Position numbers and translations under genes: made by a program
Part shown: positions 25,770-38,225 of the stretch, in pieces
Numbering within the stretch: position 1 is the stretch's first letter
Layout: each line of letters opens with the position of its first letter
Source: Cristatella mucedo
Taxonomy: Eukaryota > Bryozoa > Phylactolaemata > Cristatellidae
Length of the DNA: 64,000 nucleotides
Assembly: GCA_009760855.2 (NCBI GenBank)
Contig: WPIO01000224.1
Span: forward strand, 163,501 to 227,500
Direction of reading: 5' to 3'
Notes under the pieces: generated by a model
Databases searched by the model: none
What the model saw: only the letters and a program-made list of their open reading frames with translations
What the model was told of the DNA's origin: nothing

Positions 25770-27070
25770 TGAGGCTGCGATAACAAATGTATCATTTTTA
25801 TTATAGCTGAGAAAATCCATTTATCTTTAGTTTCAATAAATTATACCTATTATAGTAAATAATTATTAATATTTATCTATATACACCCGCAAGATTGTAT
25901 TATCTTCAACATCAAAAAATGCAAACAGCTCGCCTATTTGCTAACACAGCTGGGACTTAACGAAAGGACATTAAGCAAAACGTTAACACGATCAAGGCTG
26001 ACAACTTGTTTCTATTTAATTGCTATCTTAACTACAGCAACCTGTTTAGCTGTCTCCTATCTCCCTGGTCCCTACAGAGCGATAATTACCTGCAGCCTCG
26101 GCTTATATTAAGACTGCAAATTACTGTTGCTTAATATCGGAATTTTAAAATTTCCAAAATATTATCATAATTCGCACGAAATAGAATGTTCTGCTACCTT
26201 TTCTGAAAACATGTTTACCTTGGTTAACTTTTTTGTCTAGCAATCTTGTGTCCTCAGGGACACGGATAAGTCATTATCATGGACATTAAAGGTCATTATT
26301 CTTCTGAGTTTACTATAAGCACCGCTTGTGTTTATTTTTTACCCAGTATCTCAAACTTCGTGTATTTAGAGTCAGAGTGACTGGAAAGATATCTTACCTT
26401 TGAGCCTGCTAAAAGAATGTATTGCTATTTTTATTTCACTTGTAACTCTGTATGACACTAGTGAAGATTTTATTATCTTGTGTGGGATCAAAACAGCTTT
26501 CTAAAAGGTATGAAAAACCTTCGAACGTTGAGCAATTGATACCACCGATCACTGTTACTGATTGGCAACGCCCTTTTCGGATCAAACTTCTCTACCATGT
26601 TATTTCCATATTTTGAAGCGGTCAAAAAATAATCAAGTAGACATGTCACCCATTGTGTTCCATCAATATGCGTTCAAAAAAATTGCTCTACTAACTTAGA
26701 TGGTCTGATTAGAATAAAGTGCTACAATGACTGTAGATTCGATCAAGCTTCGATTCCGTAGCTAATCAGTTTTGTATAAACTACATATAATTCTAATGAC
26801 CCTTGACAGTTTCTATTTATTTTTTTACGGCATAATTACCAGGATTGAATAAATTTTACATATACATTTGAAAAATATTAAAGCTTTCCAGCGTAAACGC
26901 CTCTAGTTTTTCGAGACTTTTATCTTTATTTAACATACATACCTGCTCAACTGTCTACGCCGACCTAAAAAGTAACCATTCAATTAGTAGCTTGCTGAAA
27001 ATTGACGCTGTCAATAACTTTGCATAGGCGAATGCGCATAAAAAATTTGTGAACATTAATAAATGAAAAT
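25770..27070. other. Receptor intron D-E, proximal part
   Basis: No recognisable repeat or exon. It is AT-rich with no long open frame. Confidence 0.35.
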
Positions 27071-27078
27071 CTACTTAC

Positions 27079-27456
27079 GAAGAATTACCACAGCTATAAC
27101 CACTCCAGTCACCACCGTTAAAACAGTTCCAATAGCTGGTAGCACCTCGATGAGAATTTTGTCATGTGAAGTTTGCTTCGAACTTAAATCGGCCTCCAAA
27201 GTCGTTGCCATTTCAATAGTTATAAATGTTGTCGTGACACGCATACCAGTTACCGGGTTAGTGGCAATGCATACAAAAGGCAACCCGTGTTTTGCCGAAG
27301 TAATTGTATATATAGGACCTTCAGCTGATAAAAATTCTTTAGTCACGGACCAATGATAGTAGGCTCTGGGATAGCTCTCTATGAAAGAGCTGCAATTGAG
27401 GACTGATTTTCCTCCTGTAGTATAAACTTTAACAAATTTCTCTTTCGCGTAGATGT
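27079..27456 (-). CDS. Exon D: membrane-proximal Ig domain plus transmembrane helix
   Basis: This exon is 378 bases (126 codons), phase 1 at its start. The acceptor is TTATTTACAG before 27456 and the donor GTAAGT lies at 27073-27078. Residues 1-85 form a more classical Ig domain. Cysteine 22 (LNCSS) is followed 14 residues later by tryptophan 36 (YYHW), and cysteine 63 lies in FVCIATN, where the usual YxC tyrosine is replaced by phenylalanine. A polar stalk follows (about 86-100). Residues about 105-126 are an uninterrupted hydrophobic run (LPAIGTVLTVVTGVVIAVVI) with no charged residue, which fits a single membrane-spanning helix. Arginine directly after it would act as a stop-transfer signal. 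Residues downstream should be cytoplasmic, in agreement with exon E. Confidence 0.83.
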
Positions 27457-27825
27457 CTGTAAATAATGGAAACAACAATGAAAATAGTAATACAAATTAA
27501 TTAATCTTCACCCTAGTGGTTTACATTAACCCCTATGTACATTGAGATGTTAGTAATACCACTTATAAGAATAATGATTGTAAGTTTGTGCAGCGCTCTA
27601 AGGTAAATCAATCTTGCGATAAGCACTTTCACATGCTTTAATGTAAGCATGAATAAACTCACAGTGGTGACGTGCAGTGTCAACTACATAATAGGGTCAA
27701 AGATAGCACGCACATTATCAATATGTAAATATAATTAGTTGTAAAATACACAGTAGCAGCACGTATAAGTATACAGAGGACAAATCATGAGTACCCTCAA
27801 AATAATAAGAATACTAATATAACAA
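27457..27825. other. Receptor intron C-D, unassigned
   Basis: No recognised feature before the LINE tail at 27826. Confidence 0.35.
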
Positions 27826-28930
27826 TTATTATTATTATACTTGGTATCGCAACCTCGGAGAACTCAATCTCTTTCCAGGCACTTTAAATTTGCTGCAAAT
27901 GAACCACGATCGAATGGTAAGCGGTAGCGTGCGGAACACACAATGTGAATAACAAGGTTAGCGACGACATGCACAGGGTCAACAAGCATGGCTAGTGTCA
28001 GTAAGCATAAGCACATAAAGGTCGCATCACCGGCACCCACTAAATACTGTCATAAATAGATCCGTTTTAGTTTCTTTTTAAATGTGGACAAGTCAGGAGA
28101 TGTCGTGACACAGGTCGAGAGTGAGTTCCACACTTTTCAGCATACGAACTGGAGGATTTGAGATTTGTAAGAGGTATGGGTAAACAGTTGGATTCCGAAA
28201 GGCGGGTGGTATGATGCATAGCCTGGTGGGGGAGTAGATCCGATAGGTAGATTGGGTCCAAAGAATGAAGGAACCGAAAATTCCGTGACAAAATATTGAG
28301 GTCTATACGTTGCTTGACTGGGAGCCAGTACAGGTCGGCGAGAATCGGTTGAATGTGGCAACTGCAACGCTCATGGCAGAAAAGCCTAGCTGCGGAGTAT
28401 GTTTTGGTGAGCCTTGATGGCACACTAGGTAAGGTGGCCCAATTTCCAAATCCGACATGCTTTGCCCCTAACAAGTAAGCTGATTTTATAGGCATTCAAT
28501 TTAAGGAAGTTTGCTGCCATCCATATGTGGATGTCATCAATACATGCAGCAAGGGAGTTGAGAGAATGTCACGTGCTGGAGGGCTGGAGGGCTCGGAGGG
28601 ATCAAAGCAAAAATACCTACTAGTGTCATCTGCACAGAAGTGAAAGCCTGGATTATGCGACGATCACGTTGGCAAGAGGGAAAGTATAAATCGTAAAAAA
28701 CGGGATCGAGCACACATCCCTGAGGTACCACATATCTCAGAGGTCCCTCTTAAGATCTTTGTCCATTCACATCAATACTCCGGAGTTTCCCACTGAGGTA
28801 GGACCTGAACCATTGCAACGCAGTGCCAGTGATGCCCAGGCGAGATGAGAAGTGCTCAGGAAAGATTTGGGGATCGATAGCTTCAAAATGTGCCTAACTA
28901 AAGAGCTAAACAAGTAGAGACACTCTATCT
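27826..28930 (-). mobile_element. CR1-like family A LINE with internal deletion and SINE scrap
   Basis: The (ATT)n tail lies at 27826-27838, the stem-loop motif next to it, then the C-terminal CR1 domain in two registers (28067-28495 and 28137-28367). Near 28400-28460 about 300 bases of the family sequence are missing, replaced by a short SINE-2 5' fragment. RT-like sequence continues to 28930. Confidence 0.8.
28405..28440 (+). mobile_element. SINE-2 5' fragment nested in a LINE deletion
   Basis: The sequence TGGTGAGCCTTGATGGCACA followed by CTAGGTAAGGTGG matches the first 35 bases of SINE-2 (compare 2349). It sits exactly where the host LINE has lost sequence. Confidence 0.6.
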
Positions 28931-30115
28931 AAACCTGCGAGATGCTTCGAGAATCCGGTGCATTTTTAGCTTTTGTGAGGTTCATTAATATAAGTTCACC
29001 AAGTTCGTTAGCCCGATGTAGTGGCTATCAATGCGCATGCATTCTGCCTGTAATAAGATCAAGTAGTAGTATTATGATGGTACAGCAAAATGAGAGTCAT
29101 TTTTTAAAACCGGTAAGGGGAAATAATTGTTTTATTTGCATATTTAAGTGGTACAGGCAATCTCATAGTTGACATTGGAACTTCCTTGCAACGCCTACCT
29201 TTGGTATGCTATGAATGAGCATAAAAATAATCTACACTAAATTCTTTAATGGCTTATTTATAAATTTGATTTTTAACGTGATTTTTTTTTTACTTACAAA
29301 TTCATTTGCACATGAAAACTTCAGATTTCTCCCGCCTTAGTGAACAAGCAAATTTTCACAGCAATGCATTTCACGACACAACAAGAATATAAGCTTACCT
29401 ATCGCAGACCACAACGAGAACAACAAGCTATAAAGGAGGCCACTCAGGACCTATCTGCCGAAACGCAACAAAATGTACCTGACAAACTCAACAAAAGCAA
29501 AATAATTACGTCGAAGCCCTCAATATTTGAGTTGTAGAACCTCTGCGAACTCTTAATTTACGGTGAGTTCAAAATCAATCATAGACTGAACAATAGATGC
29601 AGGCATTTCACTCCCCAAGTTAAAGTATTTAGTCAACGCCCAATGATCAGCCAGCCTCACCAGCAATGTTAGGTTTACAACTACGTCAGCAAACACTCAG
29701 GCCACGGGTGAAACGCAATACTTACATTTCCCAAGATTTTGCAGTGGCACATGCTCGCCCCTATAAAAATCTCTACCTTCTTACAGATAATAGGGATTTT
29801 AAAAATTATATTACTTCTTTTTTAATCTTATCAAGCCAGGCGATATCGCGACGCTAGTACGGTATGAGTACCAAGATTTAAAAACTTACAAACTACAAGT
29901 ACTTCCTAAACAGGGTCTAAGGTTTTTTCGACGCTTAGCTATACAATTTGAGCTATCTGTATTTCTATATGGGGAAGAAAACAATTATATTCACTCTGAA
30001 AGGGAATGTATTTGCATAGAATTTAAATGCAAACCTTCGTAGTTTAGCAATCTCTTAGACCATAAGAGAATGATGCACATCCACTACTGTTGACAACGCT
30101 TACAGTTGCCACTCA
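28931..30115. other. Receptor intron C-D, unassigned
   Basis: Short plus-strand open frames (28942-29172, 29340-29537, 29666-29857) show no domain or splice context that I recognise. No repeat motif is seen. Confidence 0.35.
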
Positions 30116-30330
30116 TATGATAATAATAATAACATTTGCTATAGTGTCCTTTAGAATAACTCGATGCCTTTCTGGGCACTTTACACTGGCTGCAATGGAA
30201 GCTTGATTGAATGGTTAGTGGTAGCATGCTCAATGGCAACAGGTATAACATGGTTAGAAGCGACATGCACAGGATCAGCATGCAAATATGGTTCGCAGCA
30301 GCATGCACATGGTATATGCACTGTAAGGAC
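30116..30330 (-). mobile_element. CR1-like family A LINE, 3' UTR fragment
   Basis: It starts with a TAATAATAATAA tail (30119-30131), then CCTTTCTGGGCACTTTACA and GCATGCACATGG words of the family 3' UTR. Confidence 0.75.
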
Positions 30331-30689
30331 AATTACCATGACTGAGTAACTGAAGTCGAAAGCGAGAGGCTGTAAGAGAAGCTGAAAGAAACTGTGCCTT
30401 GACACATGCCATTGCTAAATTAATTATGATTGTTTGCAATTAAAACAATTGAAACTTGTTTTATCCTTATGGAATGTTTATAATGTTTCATCAGTATGGA
30501 ATATTAACCAGTTTGTAATGCTTCAGCTTCGATCCCTAATAACTTCAAGACCGGCTTTATTATAGTCTGCATGTGGGAATGTGGTGCTTGTTTATGAAAA
30601 TGACGATCTAAGAAAGACATCAAAAACAGCCTATCAATGATCAGACGATCCTACTGCATAAGGATGGAGACTCACTCAGCCTGGGTTTT

Positions 30690-31199
30690 TCAGGCCGATC
30701 AGACTGCTGCTGACGCTATATAAGCTCCTGTCGGTGGGCTTGGTAACTAGGCTTGTTGTTCACCTTCGTGTGGGAGGCTGGCTTTCTTTGCAGCAGAAGG
30801 GCTTTCTGCCAGGCGTCGACAGCGGCCTCCTTTCCAGGTCGAGGCAGCCTTTTTAGAATGGCCAATGATAATGGCACCGACTGCCGTTCTTTGTACACAG
30901 CCTTCGTAGACCTACAGAGTTCTTTCGGGAGCATGCAGTACTCGACTCTAATGCGTGCTCTGAGAAGCCTCGATGCGGCCCAGGTCTTCTGCAGGTTCGT
31001 AGAGCAGTTATACACCAATGCGATAACGGTGCCGCACTTGCAAGACCAAGATCTCGCGCTGTTTCACACAACGGTAGGCATTCGGAAGGATGATCCAATG
31101 TAGCTTATTAGGTTTGACATGGCCATTGAACCAATCGTTACATCGATCCTGAGCTTGATCTTGGCGCGTGTGGCCTTAGGCTTCCGATTGGTCTCGACG

Positions 31200-31262
<63 letters not shown>

Positions 31263-32430
31263 GCCGACAACCTAGCCATATTTGCTTCGTCACGGCATGA
31301 TCTTCAGGAGCTGGTCACTACAGTAGAGCAGCCCATCGACACTCTGGAAAATGCTCTCCTTCGGCCAGCTTGGAAAGTGACGTGTGACGGTAAGCGTTTG
31401 TCTGCATGGCACAGATATCCCCAGCCTGTTGCCTACCTCGGCAAACGGTGAGGTCTCGGCTACCGCAGGTGGACATGGTGAGGGCTTGCCAATCTCTCAC
31501 GAGGGATATCAATGCATTGCAGCCTTCTCTCCTTGCCCGCTGGCAGAAGCTTGACGCTATGAGTACGTCCTGCTGCCAGGGTTGACTGCTATGCCGGGTG
31601 AGGATGGTGCCGGCCAAGCTGCTTGCACCTACGAGTCTGCCGCCATGCGCCTGTGCGGAGACTCCTACTGCCTCCCCCAACGTTTATCTGTCCACTTTCC
31701 GTTCGCTCCCATGGCGGTGGGCTGGCTGGACCTGATGCTACTCTGGGTGAACGTATGGATCCTGCTGGTCACATAAGCTTTCCGGGTGCTCTGCTCCCTG
31801 GACCCACATTGTTCCCAGTGGTACGATTACGGCTTGACCGGGAGGCCGGAGCAATGGGAAAACTGGTTCCTGCCAACGTTAAGTGGTTGGCTGCTGAGGA
31901 ACAGTGTTCCGCTCATTTACGAGTCCGCCAGCAACCGCAATGGCTTTAGATCCTTGTGGGAAGACTCACGGAAGTGCCTGCGAAAGCTGTACTGTATCTT
32001 AAGGCTCTTTGTAGCCGAGCTGGGCATCACTCGCCGGGATAATGCCCTGGTTGACGTCATCTTCAAGCCACTGGGAATAGTTACGCTAGAGCTGCTTATG
32101 GAGGTCGTCTACTGGAGAACAGTAGGCTGCCTAGCTCAACCAGGGCTAAGTGTAGTGCCTACGCACCAACCACTAAGGCATGCACAGCCACTTCTTTCGC
32201 ATCGGCCTCAGGGTGTCGTTGAAGACCTGATGAATCGTTCATCGAGGCCACCTAAACCTGCTTGCAGTTCGTGAGGTGAGCTACCGATTTAAGTCCACCG
32301 CATGCCGTCGCTGCTCCACGGAAAGGGAGAGACTGCCGCATGTCTTCTTCAACTCATCTACGACGCCTGCTATCAGGGCCAGACTCAATCTGGTCCTAAA
32401 TCAGCTTTATATGTCTTTATAATAAATATG
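30690..32430 (+). mobile_element. R2/NeSL-type non-LTR retrotransposon relic
   Basis: A GC-richer block with broken plus-strand frames encodes an RT of a different clade from the CR1 elements. AFVDLQSSFGSMQYSTLMRA is motif A with the FGS signature common in R2/NeSL/Hero-like elements (30753-31103). GIRKDDPM is a decayed motif B (normally RQGDPLS), and ADNLAIFASS is a decayed motif C (normally YADD). A (TC)n run has expanded between B and C. Further on, 31786-32274 encodes a C-terminal region, and 32281-32400 encodes ACRRCSTERERLPHVFFN, like the cysteine/histidine-containing C-terminus (CxxC...HV/I) of that group. It is non-functional. Clade assignment is from motif style only. Confidence 0.65.
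31203..31262. repeat. (TC)n microsatellite inside the R2-like RT
   Basis: Nearly perfect TC alternation interrupts the region between RT motifs B and C, creating an artificial SLSLSL run in translation. Confidence 0.95.
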
Positions 32431-32879
32431 TTATGAGCCTCGAGTCTTGTCCCTCTCATCCTTCAAAAAATCTGCTGCTCTGAAACTACTTGAGAAAACG
32501 CCATACTATAACCAGAGTACTCAAGCAACTTCTGGCCACTTTCGCTACTTCCAGTATTAGTAATGACAATGGAAAATGTAGTGGCAGAGCAGCAAAACTT
32601 AAAAATTGAAACTTCACACCAAGCATGTTAGTATTGGTCAGGTCGCGCTATCAATAGTTTTACTTCCAAGTCATCAATGCTTCAGGGTTCAAAACCTCCC
32701 TGGGAATACATTTATAGGAAGAATGTATGAAGATTTGTCTTTTTCGGAATAGTTTGAGACTACTTACTGCCAAACCCATCTGTAAAACCTTAAATCTATC
32801 TTACTCAGACCACTGAGTTAGTGCAATCGTTTAGGTCTAATCTCAGTAGGTGACTCAAGAATAATAAAATCTATGAGAA

Positions 32880-33484
32880 AGGTATATTAGATGAGCCATT
32901 AAAGTATGTGGTCCCACAGCGGTAAGTGTTTAAGTGGTTAATCCACTTTTTTCACAATTTACACTTCCTGTCTTGCCGCCATATAGCAAATCAATACCAT
33001 AGGCCTCCATTAAAATACCAATAGCACGCAGCTGTATCGATACTTTCATTTCTCTTAGCCTTCAAACTTGTCAAACTCAATCATATTCCTTCCGGCTTGT
33101 AAATCTGACATCCGAGCTTGGATAAGAGCAAACTTTCTGAAATTAGATTAAAATAAAATGAAAATACTAGTTTTTGGCAAACAACGGGTGACTCAGATAT
33201 TGGAAAGCTTAACTCGCAAAATCAACTCGGCCCGCATATCATCAGTGGTCTTTTCTAACAATCTCGGTGTATTGTTCCTAACTAACCTTTCAATAGATAA
33301 CCATATCAGGTTCACAGTCAAGTCTGCATCTCTTTAACTTCATCATTTTGCATAAATTTTGACCTGCTGAGACTGGGATACTACATTCTAATCGTTCGTG
33401 CATTCTTATCATCCATCCCTGATTCCTCTAACGACTGCTTGCTGGCCAACTGGCCTGTGCTCTGCACCTATACACCAGCGACTG
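32880..33484 (+). mobile_element. CR1-like LINE, decayed fragment
   Basis: Translated pieces match the family A post-RT region: NNLGVLF, LSIDNHI and FTVKSASL, with multiple frameshifts. It abuts an opposite-strand family B piece at about 33485. Confidence 0.6.
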
Positions 33485-33890
33485 TAAATCCACAAAGCCA
33501 GAAAAATTGCGTAGATGTTACTCAGGAGATTTTGATATAGTTCACCCAAAGCTTAAGCGGCCTTCGGAAGGCATGCGTAGCCAGAGTACGTCATCTCGCA
33601 CAGAAAATATAATAAGCATAGCTGAGTAAGGAGAGCATTTGAGGTAGTAATTAGCATAGAAGTCGCAGTTTAGGAAGAAAAGCTGGAAAGGATGTTCCAC
33701 AGCCAGCCGCAGGCAAATAGATATCTTTCCATGCGAATTGTGTTTGTTGGTTCCACCATCTAGACCCTGCAGAGCAAAAGCTTCTGTCGCCAACGGTTTT
33801 TGAGTAGAGCATTTAGCAGCTAATTTATTATCCATGCTGCATCTAAGGGCACGGGGAGGCTGAAACTGGTGCAGCACTTCAGCTAGGTAT
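33485..33890 (-). mobile_element. CR1-like family B LINE, 3' end
   Basis: It shares the AAGCGGCCTTCGG block and the MLHQFQPPRALRCSMDNKLA frame (compare LLNQFQPLHALKSCVDKKLA in the 8.0-9.7 kb copy). Confidence 0.75.
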
Positions 33891-33939
33891 GAATAAGTTA
33901 TGCTCTAGGTTCACGTTACGATGTGTCAAATTAGGAACC

Positions 33940-35310
33940 TTGATGAGTATCTCTGCTTGTTTTGCTCAATCTTTCGGCAGCTTTTCCTACTATCAATCAC
34001 CAAGTTCTTTTTGAGCGCATCTCATCTCGCCTGAGCATCTCTGGCAATGCACAGCAATGGTTCAGGTCCTATCTCAGTATGAGACTCTAGAATTTTGATG
34101 TGAATGGAAAAGATCATTCGATGAACCCCTGAAATATGTGGTACCTCAGGGATCTGTGCTTGCTCCCGTTCTTTTCATGGTTTACACTTTCCCTCTTGCC
34201 GATGTGATTTCCAATGACAATCTAGGCTTTCACTTCTTCGCAGGTGAGACTCAGTTGTATCTTTGTTTGATCCCTCCCAGCCCTCGAGCAAGACAAATTC
34301 TCTCAACTTCTTTGCTGGATGCATTAATGACATCCGCATATTTAAGGGAGCAATTTTTTTTAATTTGAATGATGATAAAACCAACTTAAAAGTTATATGA
34401 AAACCAAGTGTGATTGTGAAATTGGAAAGGCTAATGCTCAAAATCGGCTATGCCATAAAATCAGCGGTTGAATCTGCACGAAATCTAGGTGTTATGCTCC
34501 AAAGTGACCTTTCATTAGACGCCCACATCAGCTCCACAATAAAATCTACTTACTTTCAGCTAAATAAAATTGCTCAAATTCGGGCTTGTTTAGACAGGGA
34601 TATCGCATCGCAGTTGGTCCATGCATTATCCGTATTGACTTCTGTAACTTGCTGCTTGCTGGTCTACCGGCCTGTGCAATCAAGCGCTTACTAAGCAATC
34701 AAGTGCAAGACTCTGAAGCTAGGCTTGTCTATCATGAGCTTCGTAGTCGCCACATCACACCTCTTCTCGCCGACCTGCACTAGCTCCCAGTCAAGCAACG
34801 CATCGACTTGAAGGTCCTGTCACCTGCTTTTAGGTCTCTTCATTCTTTAGCTCAGTCTACCTATCAGACTTACTCCCCCACCAGGCTAAGCATCCTACCA
34901 CCTGGATTTTTGGAATCGAACTACTTATCCACACCTCGTACAAATCTCAAATCACCTTTGAAGATTGTGCCTTTTATTCGTATTCTCCCAAAGCCTGGAA
35001 TTCACTCCCGACGTGACAACATTTAAAAAGAAACTAAAAACACTTCGATGTATCGCAGCAATTAGTAGGTCCCTGTGATTCTTCCTTTATAGGCTTATAC
35101 ATGCTGACACTGTGTATGCTGCCTATGATCATACTTGCACACTGACCCTATGCATTTCAACCCTAACCATGTAATTTTTGTCGTTTAGTGAGCGTGCTAA
35201 CGCTAACCATTCGATCGCGCTTCCTTTGCAGTAAATGCATAGTGCCTTGACAGAGATTGAGTTCTCTGATGGCGCCATATCAAATGCATTATCATGTACT
35301 ATTTTTATAA
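33940..35310 (+). mobile_element. CR1-like family A LINE, RT to 3' end
   Basis: Plus-strand frames give VVPQGSVLAPVLFMVYTFPL (motif B, 34138), HFFAGETQLYL where YADD is mutated to FAGE, VMLQSDLSLDAHISSTIKS (34410-34694) and the C-terminal domain. The 3' UTR (GCACACTGACCCTATGC, TGATGGCGCCATATCAAATG) ends near 35305. The mutated catalytic box makes it dead. Confidence 0.85.
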
Positions 35311-35329
35311 TGTCAGTTGGCAGGCAACA

Positions 35330-36370
35330 AATTCAGTGGGGCAGACATCCATAGCAATAACGAGATCTGTGATATGACCACTGACGTCAGTGCTTTGATT
35401 AACGTTTTGAACCAGCCAAAGTTCGCCAGACAGTCAAGAAATGAGCTGTTATCAAAGAAACTTTTAAAGTCTCTTAAAATCAGCAACATCCTGTCACATA
35501 CATGCATTTTAGTGAGAAACTCAAAAAATGCCTCTACAAACAAGAATAGGCTACCAGAATTATTTCAGCAGATGACAACACGTGGAGGCAGTGTCTTTGA
35601 CGGGAACCTGATTGAAACTGATCGCAGCATTAGCTATACGACAAACCTCACTTCTTATAGTCGAACGATTCACGAACAACACTACCAAGTAAGCTTCAAA
35701 CCTTTTCAGACCGCATCGACTGAAAGAATAGTGTGGCGATCTCAGATATGCATCTACCTGAGCAGGTCGTCAGCAGTGTGTCGGTTAGCAGAATGCATCT
35801 AGATTTTCATGAACAGCCGGGCCGCGGATGATTAACCCCTTGATTTTGACCAAGCGGACGTTTGACAAGCGGAATCTAGCGGAGGCTTTCCAATAACTGA
35901 TTGACACCGATTAGGTGCGTGCCTGCTAGTAGCCTTGTAGCCCGCCTTGAATACGCTACCCCGTAAATTAAAAATTGCAATTTAAAATGAAACCAAGTAA
36001 TCGCCGGCGGTCGACTTTCCGCACCATGCTGATGCGCAATGATGGAGCTACGAACACGGCGATTTCTAATCTGCTCTTTAAACTTGCGGGTCGTAGGTTT
36101 GATAGCCGAGCGGCTGTTAGGGCGAAAGCATGATGCATAGAGGTTTCTACTGACTTGCGGAAGCAGGCCGGGCGGTAGCTGTCTTCGAATGGTGACATCG
36201 CACTTAATGCTAAAACGGTCCTGTTTAAGTAGCATATCCATGGACAGCTCAATAAAAATCACAGCAAAGATATTGTTAAAATACCAGAATGTATCACAAA
36301 GAAGTTTGGTAAAGATCCAGACGACACTTGGAGTCCCCCAAAAAAGCACTCAAGCGCAGGAAGGAATCTG
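35330..36370 (+). mobile_element. Repeat family X, copy 1 (unidentified)
   Basis: It matches the 58.4-59.27 kb region along its length: TCAGTGGGGCAG (35334), TTTAGTGAGAAACTC (35508), GAATGCATCTAG (35790), AAGCGGACGTTTGACAAGCGG (35850), CCACCATGCTGAT-like word CACCATGCTGAT (36023). An open frame of 161 codons (35317-35802) crosses it. I do not recognise the product, and no RT or transposase motif is visible. Confidence 0.6.
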
Positions 36371-36384
36371 ACTTTTACAGTTAG

Positions 36385-37000
36385 TGCTAAATTCTGGAGC
36401 TAGGCATGTCTGCGGTAAGCGTTGCAGTTGCCACATCACACCACTTCTAGCCGACCTACACTGGCACTAAGCCAGGCAGTGCATCTCCTTCAAGATCCTG
36501 CCACTCACTCTAGGTCCCTTCATTATCTGGCTTCAGCATAGCTATGAACTCTACTTTCCCAGGCTAGCCATCTTAATACCTGCTCTCCTTAATGTAATCG
36601 TTAAGCTAAACCTCATACGAATCTCAAATCCTTAGGAGACAATGACTTTCATTCATGTGCTCTCAACGCTTAAACAAACTTTCGACAAAAGTAATGACAT
36701 TGCCGGGCACGATGCCTTTTAAAAAGAAGCAAAACCAACTCTTTCTACCACAGTATTTAGTGGTTCTTTATGATTTTTCTATCGTGTGCTTATTCTTTCT
36801 GACATTGTGCATGCTACTACTAACATGATTGCATAGTGACCCTAGGCTTGTCATCTCTATGTAACGCTTCTCGACAATGAGCATGCAAACAAACACTAAA
36901 CATGCAAATTTTGCTTCCTTTACATCATGTGTAAAATGTGTAGAAAGAGAATGAGTTCTCTAATGGCTCTTTACAAACGTATCTTTCATCATTATAATTA
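36385..37000 (+). mobile_element. CR1-like family A LINE, 3' end, decayed
   Basis: It begins at the CGTTGCAGTTGCCACATCAC word of the C-terminal domain and ends with GAGAATGAGTTCTCTAATGG and an ATTATAATTAT tail. It abuts repeat X copy 1. Confidence 0.75.
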
Positions 37001-37519
37001 TCATAGCAGACATGAAAATGGCTAGGAGTAGAAAGGTCAACCTTGGTGACCATAACAATATCGGTTTTATAGCACCATAATAGACTAATTTTAATTATTT
37101 GTATACAGAATAAATATATTTTGCTGAATGAAAAATATTACCCAATGATTTTGATGATATTCACGGTAAAAACGTGCAAAAGCAACTAAGCGTTGCAGAT
37201 AGGCTAGCCCACTAAGATTCTGGGGTGTTTAGTTGCTGCAAGCTAACCCTGCTCAAGTCTTTCACTGGAAGGTAGGAATTCATTATTGAACTCAGCTGTC
37301 TCTGACATCTATGCTTTGAAAAGGGTACGCCATTTTATTTCTTGTTTGTTCTGCTCCCAGTTAAGCAGGGATGATTCTCGATTACGGATTAAACCCTATA
37401 GTAGCAAGAGTTTACGAAAACTGTCGGAGTAACTTTAGACTTGACGCCCAGTGATACCATCCACTTACGCATAAACTTTCGACAAAGCTCCCAAGTATGC
37501 TTGATCACGATAATGTTAA

Positions 37520-38225
37520 CAATAATAATAGTTCATTGATATAGTTGCCTCAGAGAGTTTAATCTCTTTCTATGCACTGTATATGTGCTGCAATTGGAGC
37601 GTGGTCAAAAGGTTAGTTATAGAACGCTCAATGACAACAAGTATAACATGGTTAGAGGTGAAATACATAAGGTCAGCACGCAAAGGTGGTTAGTAGCAGC
37701 ATGCACAGAGTGACCACCCATAAGCATACAAAGAACCAATCACACGACCCACTAGATGTCGTGATAAATAGATGCGGTTTGGTTTCTTTTTTAATGTCGC
37801 CAAATCAGGTGATGTCGTAATGCTAGTTAGAAGTGAGTTCTAGGCTTTGGAAGCATACGAACCAAAGGCAAGGTCTCTAAAGAAGTTGAGGTCTGTACGA
37901 GGTGCAGCTACACGATGTTATCCATAAAACGGGTGATACGATCCTGAGCAAGGTGGAGATTATATTTACTAAGTAGATTTGAGTCAAAAATAAAGGAACG
38001 TAAAAGTGAGTGACAGAACCTTGAAGTTGACGCCCTTTTTGACTGGGAGCCAGTTATGGTCAGCTAAAAGTAGTATGGTGTGATAATTGCGACGTTCACG
38101 ACAGTCAAGCATAGCTTCAGAGTTTTGCACCAGCTTTAAGGCCCTGCTTACATAGGCCGGAAGACCAACAAGGAGTTGGTTACCGAAGTCAAGGCGATCA
38201 GAGTGTTGATAATAGAGCTCGCTGT
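37520..38225 (-). mobile_element. CR1-like family A LINE, 3' end
   Basis: An AATAATAATAG tail at 37520, the TCAGAGAGTTTAATCTCTTTC stem-loop region, and the 3' UTR and C-terminal region up to about 38220. Truncated. Confidence 0.78.

Noticed and set aside
30753-31103. Host gene in the GC-rich 30.7-32.4 kb block
   Set aside because: Broken RT motifs in the right order identify it as a retrotransposon relic.
31064-31279. Open frame rich in RERERE
   Set aside because: It is the TC microsatellite in antisense within the R2-like relic.
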